Source: Skermanella stibiiresistens SB22 (lineage in GTDB: Bacteria; Pseudomonadota; Alphaproteobacteria; Azospirillales; Azospirillaceae). Taken from it: DNA of 64,000 nucleotides. A program made the translations under genes and the position numbers. The notes beneath the pieces are model-generated. The model saw nothing but the letters and a program-made list of their open reading frames with translations, had not been told where the DNA came from and ran no database searches. The stretch is taken from NCBI RefSeq assembly GCF_000576635.1, contig NZ_AVFL01000001.1, forward strand, positions 248,001 through 312,000. Reading direction: 5' to 3'. Shown in pieces: positions 54,201 through 61,800 of the stretch (positions are counted from its first letter, which is position 1; each line of letters begins with the position of its first letter).

Positions 54201-57200
54201 CGAAGCGGTGCTTCACGGCATCACCTTCGACGTCGACAACAGCGTCGAGCAGCCCGACGGCAGCCGCACGGTCGACTACAGCTTCACCACGGCGGACGGC
54301 CACAACTCCGCCACGGCCCAGGTCGTCATCAGCGTCGTCGGCTCCATCACCGAGCTGACCAACATCGATCTGCCGAGTGGTGTCGCGGACGTCCACGCCT
54401 ACACCCTGGACAGCACCCCACCGGTCGGCAACCGGATCGACGTGTTCGGCGACTCGGTCGACTATGAACTGGTCTCACCGACCAAGGTCGGAACGCTGGA
54501 TGGCGCCGACAGCCTCAACGGCGGCGGCGGCCGCGACTACCTGTTCGCGGTCCTCGACCCGACCGACTCCGGTGACGCGCCGGCGCTCGCCAACATCGAG
54601 CAGATCAACCTGAAGGCCGGCCTCAGCCAGTCGCTGAGCCTGTCCAACGTCACGGCCGGCGCGACCGACGCCGACGACGGCGATGACATCACCATCAACA
54701 TCGACACCGTCACCGCCGCCAACACCCTGACCCTGACGGGCCTGGAAGACGCCGACATCAAGACGGTCGACGCCAGCGGTGTCGCCGGCGCCATCAACCT
54801 GACCGCCGCGGCCGTCAACGGCCTCACCGTCACCGGTGGGCTTGGCGACGACACGGTCTCCTTCAACAGCGGCACGCTCAGCTCCGACGACGTCATCAAT
54901 GGCGCCGCCGGTCTCGACACCGTCAACGCCCGTCAGATCGCCGATGGTGCGACCATCGCGGCCACGATCACCGATGTCGAGACCATCAATCTCGAACTGG
55001 CGATCGGCGCCTCGGCGACCTTCAGCGCCGCCAACGTCACCAGCAGCGGCAACGCCACCATCAACGTGGACGCGGTTTCGGCTGGCGAGACGCTGACGAT
55101 CACCAATGTCACCGACACCGACATCATGGCGGTCGACGCGACCGGCGTGGCCGGCGCCATCGACCTGACGGTCACCGCGGCCAACAGCATGACCGTCAAC
55201 GGCGGCGAAGAGGCCGACACGGTGACCTTCACCGCCGGCACCCTAAGCAACGGCGACGCCATCGACGGCAACGCCGGCCTCGACGTGTTCAATGCCCTTG
55301 CGATCGTCGACGGTGTCGACGTGAGCGCCACGATCACCGACGTCGAGACGATCAATCTCGAACTGGCGACGGGCGCCTCCGCGACCTTCAACGCGATCAG
55401 CGTCTCCAGCGGCCCGACCGACGCGGACGATGGCAACGACATCACCATCAACGTCGACGCGGTCGACGCTGGCGAGATCCTGACCGTCTCCAACATCGAC
55501 GACGCCGACATCAAGGCGATCAACGCCGCTGGTGTCGCCGGCGCCATCAACGTGACGATCACCACCAACAACGACATCGCCCTGACCGGCGGCGAGGGAG
55601 CCGACAGCTTCACCTTCGCGTCCGGTAGCCTGAGCGATGGTGACAGCGTCACCGGCGGTGCCGGGACCGACAGCTTGTCGGCGACGCTCGGAGCGGGCTC
55701 CATCGCCCCCGCCAGCATCACCGATGTCGAGAACATCGGGTTCACCACCACCACCGACGGCGCCAGCGTCAACATGGCGAACGTCACCGGCACCGGCGTT
55801 CAGGTCACGCTGACCGGCACCAACGACACCTCCCTGCTCAACGTCGGAACCGGCGTCACCACGGTCGACGCCAGCGCCCTGACCGGTCTTGGCGATCTGA
55901 CCCTGACGACGGCCGGCACCGGCGCCCTGACCGTCACCGCCGGTGCGGGGGAAACCAGCGTCACCAGCTCGGGCCGCACCGTCACCGTGGCCGCCGCCCT
56001 CGCGGCGAACGACACGGCCGTCGAACTGTCCGGTTCGTCCAGCTTCACGGTCACTGGCCTCACCGCCGATCTCGACGCTTCCGGCTCGACAGGAACGGTG
56101 TCGGTCACGACCGCCAACAACGGCGTGGACAACGACGTCACCATCACGACCGGCTCCGGCGCGCTCAGCCTGACCGCCGATCAGGTCGGTGACACGGTCA
56201 CGGTCGATGCCACGACGCTGGCCGACGACACCCTCCTGACGATCGCCAACCCCAGCGCCTCCAACCTGGTCGTCACCGACCTGACGGGTGATCTTGACGC
56301 CGCCAAGCTGACCGGCACCCTGACGGTCACGGTCGCGGACAACACCGTCGACAGCGCCGTCTCCCTCGCGACGGGCTCCGCCGCCACCACGATCGACTCG
56401 CTCGGTGCCAACGACACCGTGACGGTCAACGCGACCGCGCTCGCCGCCACGTCGACGCTGACCCTGACCGGCGCCGCCGATTACGCGGTGACCGGCCTGA
56501 CCGGTGATCTGGTCGCCACCGCCGTGACCGGCAACGTCAGCGTCACCGCCGGCAGCCTGACGGACGACGGCCTGAACCTCGCCACCGCCGGCGGCGACGA
56601 CAGCTTCACGATCACCGGTACGATCGACGAGCGTGACGTCATCGCGGGCGGTGCCGGCACCGACCAGCTCAGCGCCACCGTCTCCGGGCTGATCGCCACG
56701 TCGGACACTCCGCTGGCCTACATCAACAACGTCTCCCAGACGGGCAGTGGCAGCGCTCCGCACATCCGCACGCTGAGCTTCTACAACCCGGCGGTCGCGA
56801 CCTCAGCGGGTGATACCTTCGGCCTGACGGTCGCTGGCGTGCCGATCCTCGTCACCCTGACGGCGGGCATGACCTCGACCCAGATCGCGACGGCGGTGGC
56901 CGCGGCGATCGACGCGCTCGTCGATGTCAACGCCTCGGCCAGCGGCAGCCAGGTCACGATCACGGCGGTCGCCAACGGCTCCAACACCTTCTCGGTGGCC
57001 TCGCCCGTCCTGACGGACAACCACCTGTCGGCGGAAGGCGGCGATCTCCGGATCACCGGTATCGAGGACGTCACCCTGACGGCGTCCGGTACGGACAGCG
57101 TCATCGACCTCGACGCCAGCACCGGCATCCAATCGCTGACGATCAATGGCGTCGCCAACCTCACGATCACCGACTTCGAGAACGGCGCCAATCTCACCAG

Positions 57201-60200
57201 CCTGAACGCCGGCAGCCTGACCGGTGATCTCGACGCCAACTTCGCCAACGTCACCAGCTCGATCAACGTCGTTGGCGGCGAGGGCGACGACACCTTCCGC
57301 TTCGGCACCACCCTGGGCAACGGCGACAACATCGACGGCGGCGCTGGCAACGACACCGTCATGGCCGATCTCGCGGCTGGTCTGGTCAATCCGACCCTGA
57401 CCAACATCGAGGTCTTCTCCCTGATGGGCGTCGGCAACACCTCGACCTTCGACGCCTCCAACATCTCGTCGCTCGACACCATCACCCTCGATGGCGACGG
57501 CACGACGACGCTCACCGGCTTGGGCGCCTCGGTCACCACGATCGACGCGGAAAGCTACGACGGCACGCTGACGGTGGAATTGGACGCGGCGAACGAGGTC
57601 GAAGTGACCGGCGGCTACTGGGGCAACACCGCCTTCCTGTTCGACACCGCGAACGGCACGACCAGCACGCTTGGGGCTGGCGACGTCATCACCGGTGGTT
57701 CCAACTCGGACACGCTGCGGGCCAACCTGCTGGACGGGGCGACCATCGCGCCGACGATCGACTCGGTGGAGATGCTGCGCTTCGACGTCGACAGCACCTC
57801 GCTCACGGCGATCACGACGACGCTCGACGCCAGCAACATCTCTGGCTCGGGAGTCACCATCGAGATCTCCGACGGCGCCGGCATCGGTCTCGCCACGGAT
57901 CAGGTCAACATCACCGGCCTGACCAGCGCGGTCCAGTACATCAACGCCTCGGCCTCCAACGACGACGAGAACGCCTTCGACGGCGCGATCAACGCCACCC
58001 TGGTCTATGAAGGCACCGACTACAGCCGCGGCCAGATGAGGGGCGGCGATGGAGCCGACACATTGACTGGCGGTGTCGGCAGCGACGAGATCTTCGGCGG
58101 CGTGGGCAACGACACGCTGAACGGTGGGGCCGGCAACGACCTGATCACCGGCGGCACCGGCGCCGACACCATGACCGGCGGCGCTGGCGTCGACGTCTTC
58201 GTGGTCGCGATCGGCGACACGGGGTCGCAGGCGGTCACCGCCGACGTGATCACCGATTTCGTCCGCGGCACCGACAAGATCGACATCAGCGACCTGCTGA
58301 TGACGAGGGCGACCGAACTGGCCGGCATCAACACCGTCACCCTGGCCAACCTGCTGCAGGCCTTCGGTGAGCGGGTCACGATCGACACGAGCAGCCTGGC
58401 CGGCAAGACGATCGTCGGCATCGAACAGGCGATCGACGACACGATCAACCACCGGATCGTGCTGGACGGCACCTACACGCTCGACCAGTCCGACTTCGTC
58501 ATCTATCCGACCTCGATGACCCTGACCTCCGGTGCCGACATCATCACCGGTTCGCTCCGCGACGAGACGATCACCGGGACCGTCGCCAATTTGTCCAACG
58601 GCGACACCCTGGTCGGCGGCGATGGCGACGACTTCCTGGTGCTGAACAACAACGCCGCGCCCTACTCGCTGGTGGTCGACAACAACACCTTCTCCGGTTT
58701 CGAGCACGTCTATCTCTCCGGCAACCAATCGGTCAGCCTGACCGGCATCGGCGCTCCCAACCTGATCGCCAATGGACGGACGGAGCTCTGGGCCGCCAAC
58801 ATGACCGCCTCGGTGGTCATCGCCCTCGACAGCATCGATCCGAACCGCGCGGTCGATATCACCGGCGGCAGCGCCAACGACCAACTGACCGGCGGCGGCG
58901 GTGCCGACGAGATCAGCGGCGGCAATGGTGACGATGTCATCACCGGTGCTGGCGGCCAAGATACCCTGTACGGTGGTGCCGGTGCCGATCGGTTCCGGTA
59001 CTCGATGGTCACCGACGTCGGCTCGGCCAACGAGGACTTCATCGACAGCTTCCAGACCGGCGTCGATAGCGTGGCGGTCGACTTCGGCAACGTGACCGGC
59101 GCCTTCACGATGGCGGTGGGGAGCACCGACGCGACCTACGGTCAAGTCCAGTTCTCGGGCGGCAAGCTGACGGTCCAGGGAGCCACGGCGGGCGAGACGA
59201 GCGACCTCACCATCACCACCTACAACTACACCCCGATGGATGCGGCGGTCGATATCGACGTGACGGTCACGACGACCAACGGTTCCAGCATCACGACGCT
59301 GGGCGGCGACGACACGATCACCGCGTTCGGCACCTTCAGCAACACGATCAACGCCGGGGCGGGCAACGACACGGTCGACGCCGGTGCGGGCAACGACACG
59401 ATCACCGGCGGTGCCGGCACGGATAACCTGACCGGCGGCGACGGCAACGACCAGTTCGTGATGGCGGCGGTGTCCGACATCTCGGGCTTGGCCGAGCAGA
59501 TCTACGGCAACAGCGGAACCGACAGCATCGTCGTCAACGAGGCTGGCGCCCTCGACCTCTCGCTGGCGACCATCAGCAGCGTCGAGACGCTGACGCTGGC
59601 CGGCGGCGTCACCGGCAACCAGGTGACGGCGACCGTGAGCCAGCTCGACGGGTTCACGACCATCACCGGCAACGGGTCCAACGACACCCTGACGATGGCG
59701 GCGGCCGGGACGATCAGCTTCGCCGGCAAGACCTTGACCGGCATCGAGGCGATCAACGGCTCGTTGGGCGACGACACCATCACCGGCACGAGCGGCGTCG
59801 ACACCATCAGCGGCAGCGATGGCAACGACACGATCACCGGTGGCTTGTCGGCGGACATCCTGTCCGGCGGCGATGGCAACGACCAGTTCTCGATGTCGGT
59901 GGCCGACATCTCGGGTCTGGCGGAAACCGTCGACGGCGGCACCGGCACCGACAGCATCGTCATCAACACGATTGGCGCAGTCGACCTGTCGCTGGCGACC
60001 ATCACCAGCGTCGAGACGCTGACCTTGGTCAACAACGGCACCGGCAACCAAGTGACGGCGACGGTGGCCCAGCTCAACGGCTTCACCTCCTTCACCGGCC
60101 TTGGCGGCACCAACGACACGCTGACGATGTCGGCGGCCGGCACGGTGAGCTTCGCTGGCAAGACCCTGACGGGCATCGAGGCCATCGGCGGCTCGTCCGG

Positions 60201-61635
60201 TGTCGACACCATCACCGGCAGCTCCGGCAATGACGTCATCGACGGCGGCGCCGACGCGGACATCCTGTCGGGCGGTGCAGGTGATGACACGTTCCGCGTC
60301 TCGACCCTGGCCCACATCTCGGGCTTGGCCGAAACCATCGACGGCGGTGCCGACAACGACACCATCGCTCTTGGTGCCGCTGGCGTGGTGGATCTGTCGA
60401 CCGTCACGATCTCCAACGTGGAGACACTGAAGTTCGCCGACACCGGCCTTGGCAGTCAGGTGACCCTGACGGGCGCCCAGGCGACCGCCCTCGAACTGAC
60501 CGGCTTGGGTGGGACGGCCGATAGCCTGACCCTCTCCACGGCCGGCACGGTCAACCTGTCCAACGTCGCCGCGCTGGAGACGATCACCGGTTCCATCCTC
60601 GCCGGGGATACCCTCAAGATCACCGAGGCTGGCTCGGTCGACCTATCGAGCGTGAACTTCACGGGCTTCGAGACACTTGAGTTCGCGAATACCGGCCTTG
60701 GCAACCAAGTGACCCTGACGGGCGCACAGGCGGTTGGACTGGAACTGACCGGCTTGGGAGGAACGAACGACACCCTGACGCTCTCCACGGCCGGCACCGT
60801 CAACATCGGAACCACCACTGGTCTGGAAGGCATCAACGGATCGGTCAACGTTGGAGACATCCTCCACATCACCGAGACCGGGGCGGTCGACCTGTCCGGG
60901 ATCGACATCTCCGGCTTCGAGACCTTGCAGCTCTCCAATGCCATATTGGGCAATCAGGTGACGGCGACGGCGGCGCAGCTCAACAGCTTCACCAGCTTCA
61001 CCGGCACCGCCGGCGTCAACGACGCACTGACGTTGAGCGAAGCTGGCTCGGTCGACTTCTCCGGCGCGGATCTGACCGGCATCGAGGCGATCAACGGCAG
61101 CGTGCTGGCCGACACCATCGTGGGATCGGCCGGCGTCGATCACATCTTTGGCAGTGACGGCGACGATATCATCACGGGCGGTGTCGAAGCCGATATCCTG
61201 TCAGGCGGCGATGACGAGGACACGTTCGTCTACCTGGCCGGGGACGCTTCGATCTTCACCCGGGGCTTTTCCGAAGGGCTCAGCACCAACCCCTCCCAGG
61301 GTGACGAGTTCTATGGCGAAACCATCCTGGATTTGGACCAGTTCGATAACCTGGACTTCTCCTCGATGACCTTGTCGCTCGCAAACGGTGACAACAATCT
61401 CGACGACAACACGATCGAGTTGGTCACCGGCCAATACGACGCGGTCAGCGGCAAGTTCACCGTTGGCGACCAGAGTACCGATGGCATCACGAACGGCAGC
61501 ACGATGGTGATGTATGACTCCGACGCGACGGCGGTCGTCACGCAGAACATCATCATCCTGGCGGGCGTGGACACGGTGAACAATTGGGATGCTTTCCTCA
61601 CCAACGGCAAGCTCACCTTCAACGTCGGACCCTGA
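51259..61635 (+). CDS. Giant RTX / beta-repeat exoprotein (type I secretion substrate)
   Basis: 3458 residues from ATG 51259 (GGAG upstream). After about 110 N-terminal residues comes a large RTX block (GGxGxDxLx nonapeptides, GDDTLLGG, GNDTIYGG; codons about 51590-52830), then a cadherin-like domain (YFAIDAATGVVTL, DYET, DxND; 53120-53440), four tandem domains of about 125 residues (54590-55790), a Thr/Ala/Val-rich beta region to 58000, further RTX blocks (58030-58200, 58880-58980, 59330-59460), repeats of about 140 residues, and a last RTX block near 61150-61220 before a C-terminal domain. There is no N-terminal signal peptide. RTX blocks bind Ca2+ and fold outside the cell, and the C-terminus is the usual type I secretion signal. 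The protein is probably an adhesin or S-layer-like surface protein. Confidence 0.88.
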   Translation: MARKLSSLVSGTTIPYLSLTSDPLELDFVSNSEANPIKPSDLTIVEDGADVRITVGSKSLTISGATLEALSFGAVGSVNTLIQHDTQFGIIRFGDNRVTTGDAPLSRLEGSAQGDLLGGTTGNDRILGQAGNDTVLGGQGDDTLLGGLGNDIISGGAGNDLIDERTDTSAASRNTLRGGQGNDRIYGGAGNDAIHGDDGDDNLFGGLGDDEIFGGAGDDTIVERGDTSSSSRNVIHGGAGNDKIFDSDGDDIIYGDEGNDAILGGFGNDEIHGGDGDDNIDERRDTSISSVNLLTGGAGNDRIYGSGGTDSIQGGDGNDILAGFLGNDTIFGDAGNDIIDERGDTATSSINIIYGGSGNDRVYGSAGADTIHGDDGDDTLSGYLGSDTIYGDAGNDIIDERGDTNPLNANILSGGDGNDRIYGGSGNDTIYGGAGADVISGGDGDDIIDERGDVDGVPGVRNVLQGNNGNDTIYGSGGSDDIAGGAGNDTLIGGDGDDIIRGGFGDDIIEGGAGNDLLTGGDGVDVFNYSVDSAANDGADTITDFVVGTDHISLTGAGGLVLTAAQVEAELRSGNVQIQSGVDLDNIGSGNDTLVTLANGTEINLLNVRGAFNGNAFLNYEAPTVAATGNGTVAEDALEGAIVATVAGSDAQGPVSYSFLSGNDAGYFAIDAATGVVTLTAAGAANLDYETVTSYALQVGVSDGVTSAVQALTVGVTDVDDTNDAPVFANLDGIAVAGFGGVARIDQGTAVTVTDSDSANFDGGSLTISSDTATDSLLLTSGVRFAGRYVVMTEGVSDVVVGTWTSDGAGQPLAISLNANATAARMAELIKHVEVSLDGAAAATDRVITVALNDGDGATTTQTFDAIVTESALEITGLGTADDRLLSAAAPAVLLDVGTAAGLTLGSTSVRGSTLTVEITNGESSDITFGFGGGAVTRFGNFLSVTVGGVERVIGSVSGGTLGQPLTITFDDNADVTEAYVEAVLHGITFDVDNSVEQPDGSRTVDYSFTTADGHNSATAQVVISVVGSITELTNIDLPSGVADVHAYTLDSTPPVGNRIDVFGDSVDYELVSPTKVGTLDGADSLNGGGGRDYLFAVLDPTDSGDAPALANIEQINLKAGLSQSLSLSNVTAGATDADDGDDITINIDTVTAANTLTLTGLEDADIKTVDASGVAGAINLTAAAVNGLTVTGGLGDDTVSFNSGTLSSDDVINGAAGLDTVNARQIADGATIAATITDVETINLELAIGASATFSAANVTSSGNATINVDAVSAGETLTITNVTDTDIMAVDATGVAGAIDLTVTAANSMTVNGGEEADTVTFTAGTLSNGDAIDGNAGLDVFNALAIVDGVDVSATITDVETINLELATGASATFNAISVSSGPTDADDGNDITINVDAVDAGEILTVSNIDDADIKAINAAGVAGAINVTITTNNDIALTGGEGADSFTFASGSLSDGDSVTGGAGTDSLSATLGAGSIAPASITDVENIGFTTTTDGASVNMANVTGTGVQVTLTGTNDTSLLNVGTGVTTVDASALTGLGDLTLTTAGTGALTVTAGAGETSVTSSGRTVTVAAALAANDTAVELSGSSSFTVTGLTADLDASGSTGTVSVTTANNGVDNDVTITTGSGALSLTADQVGDTVTVDATTLADDTLLTIANPSASNLVVTDLTGDLDAAKLTGTLTVTVADNTVDSAVSLATGSAATTIDSLGANDTVTVNATALAATSTLTLTGAADYAVTGLTGDLVATAVTGNVSVTAGSLTDDGLNLATAGGDDSFTITGTIDERDVIAGGAGTDQLSATVSGLIATSDTPLAYINNVSQTGSGSAPHIRTLSFYNPAVATSAGDTFGLTVAGVPILVTLTAGMTSTQIATAVAAAIDALVDVNASASGSQVTITAVANGSNTFSVASPVLTDNHLSAEGGDLRITGIEDVTLTASGTDSVIDLDASTGIQSLTINGVANLTITDFENGANLTSLNAGSLTGDLDANFANVTSSINVVGGEGDDTFRFGTTLGNGDNIDGGAGNDTVMADLAAGLVNPTLTNIEVFSLMGVGNTSTFDASNISSLDTITLDGDGTTTLTGLGASVTTIDAESYDGTLTVELDAANEVEVTGGYWGNTAFLFDTANGTTSTLGAGDVITGGSNSDTLRANLLDGATIAPTIDSVEMLRFDVDSTSLTAITTTLDASNISGSGVTIEISDGAGIGLATDQVNITGLTSAVQYINASASNDDENAFDGAINATLVYEGTDYSRGQMRGGDGADTLTGGVGSDEIFGGVGNDTLNGGAGNDLITGGTGADTMTGGAGVDVFVVAIGDTGSQAVTADVITDFVRGTDKIDISDLLMTRATELAGINTVTLANLLQAFGERVTIDTSSLAGKTIVGIEQAIDDTINHRIVLDGTYTLDQSDFVIYPTSMTLTSGADIITGSLRDETITGTVANLSNGDTLVGGDGDDFLVLNNNAAPYSLVVDNNTFSGFEHVYLSGNQSVSLTGIGAPNLIANGRTELWAANMTASVVIALDSIDPNRAVDITGGSANDQLTGGGGADEISGGNGDDVITGAGGQDTLYGGAGADRFRYSMVTDVGSANEDFIDSFQTGVDSVAVDFGNVTGAFTMAVGSTDATYGQVQFSGGKLTVQGATAGETSDLTITTYNYTPMDAAVDIDVTVTTTNGSSITTLGGDDTITAFGTFSNTINAGAGNDTVDAGAGNDTITGGAGTDNLTGGDGNDQFVMAAVSDISGLAEQIYGNSGTDSIVVNEAGALDLSLATISSVETLTLAGGVTGNQVTATVSQLDGFTTITGNGSNDTLTMAAAGTISFAGKTLTGIEAINGSLGDDTITGTSGVDTISGSDGNDTITGGLSADILSGGDGNDQFSMSVADISGLAETVDGGTGTDSIVINTIGAVDLSLATITSVETLTLVNNGTGNQVTATVAQLNGFTSFTGLGGTNDTLTMSAAGTVSFAGKTLTGIEAIGGSSGVDTITGSSGNDVIDGGADADILSGGAGDDTFRVSTLAHISGLAETIDGGADNDTIALGAAGVVDLSTVTISNVETLKFADTGLGSQVTLTGAQATALELTGLGGTADSLTLSTAGTVNLSNVAALETITGSILAGDTLKITEAGSVDLSSVNFTGFETLEFANTGLGNQVTLTGAQAVGLELTGLGGTNDTLTLSTAGTVNIGTTTGLEGINGSVNVGDILHITETGAVDLSGIDISGFETLQLSNAILGNQVTATAAQLNSFTSFTGTAGVNDALTLSEAGSVDFSGADLTGIEAINGSVLADTIVGSAGVDHIFGSDGDDIITGGVEADILSGGDDEDTFVYLAGDASIFTRGFSEGLSTNPSQGDEFYGETILDLDQFDNLDFSSMTLSLANGDNNLDDNTIELVTGQYDAVSGKFTVGDQSTDGITNGSTMVMYDSDATAVVTQNIIILAGVDTVNNWDAFLTNGKLTFNVGP
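51590..52830 (+). repeat. Main RTX nonapeptide repeat block
   Basis: More than forty copies of the Ca2+-binding G-G-x-G-x-D-x-(L/I)-x pattern in groups, broken four or five times by a conserved insert D-I-I-D-E-R-x-D-T-x-x-x-S-x-N-x-(I/L)-x-G-G. The insert itself recurs at a regular distance of about 55-60 residues, so the block is a repeat of repeats. Confidence 0.85.
54590..55790 (+). repeat. Four tandem domains of about 125 residues
   Basis: Each copy starts with I-T-D-V-E-x-I-N-L-E-L-A or a variant (about 54593, 54967, 55333, 55717) and continues V-D-A-V-x-A-G-E-x-L-T, D-I-x-A-V-D-A-x-G-V-A-G-A-I, then G-G-x-x-A-D-x-x-T-F-x-x-G. Copies two and three are the closest. Confidence 0.8.
59476..60720 (+). 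repeat. Tandem repeats of about 136-143 residues near the 3' end
   Basis: The motif D/H-I-S-G-L-A-E-x-I/V recurs with codons at 59476, 59905 and 60313 (429 and 408 nt apart). Each is followed by V-E-T-L-x, N-Q-V-T-A-T-V-x-Q-L, F-A-G-K-T-L-T-G-I-E-A-I and an RTX pair. Shortened copies of the V-E-T-L and L-T-G-x-Q-A part continue to about 61000. Confidence 0.8.
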
Positions 61636-61666
61636 TCCACTCGGAAATCCTAACAACCACCAACTG

Positions 61667-61696
61667 GCGGGGCCCTTCGGGGTCCCGCTTTTTTTT
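61667..61696 (+). terminator. Intrinsic terminator of the giant RTX gene
   Basis: A GC-rich stem (GCGGGGCCC at 61667-61675 with GGGGTCCCGC at 61679-61688, one bulge) around TTC is followed by eight T residues (61689-61696), 31 bases after the stop codon. Confidence 0.88.
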
Positions 61697-61800
61697 GTTC
61701 CCGCACGCTCATGCCGCATGGCAGCCAAACAGCATCGGGCGAAACCAACGCGCCGCCCGGCGGGTTACCGGAACGGTTTTCGAAGTTCCGAGGTGACACC

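Noticed and set aside
52531-54396. Long open frame (621 codons) on the minus strand inside the giant RTX gene
   Set aside because: It is the mirror of the strongly biased Gly/Asp-rich coding frame on the plus strand, is rich in Asp/Val/Gly/Arg without domain order, and has no ribosome site.
56803-60315. Open frame of 1170 codons on the minus strand inside the RTX gene
   Set aside because: Same reason: a shadow of the repetitive high-GC plus-strand gene; its low-complexity sequence follows the plus-strand repeats.
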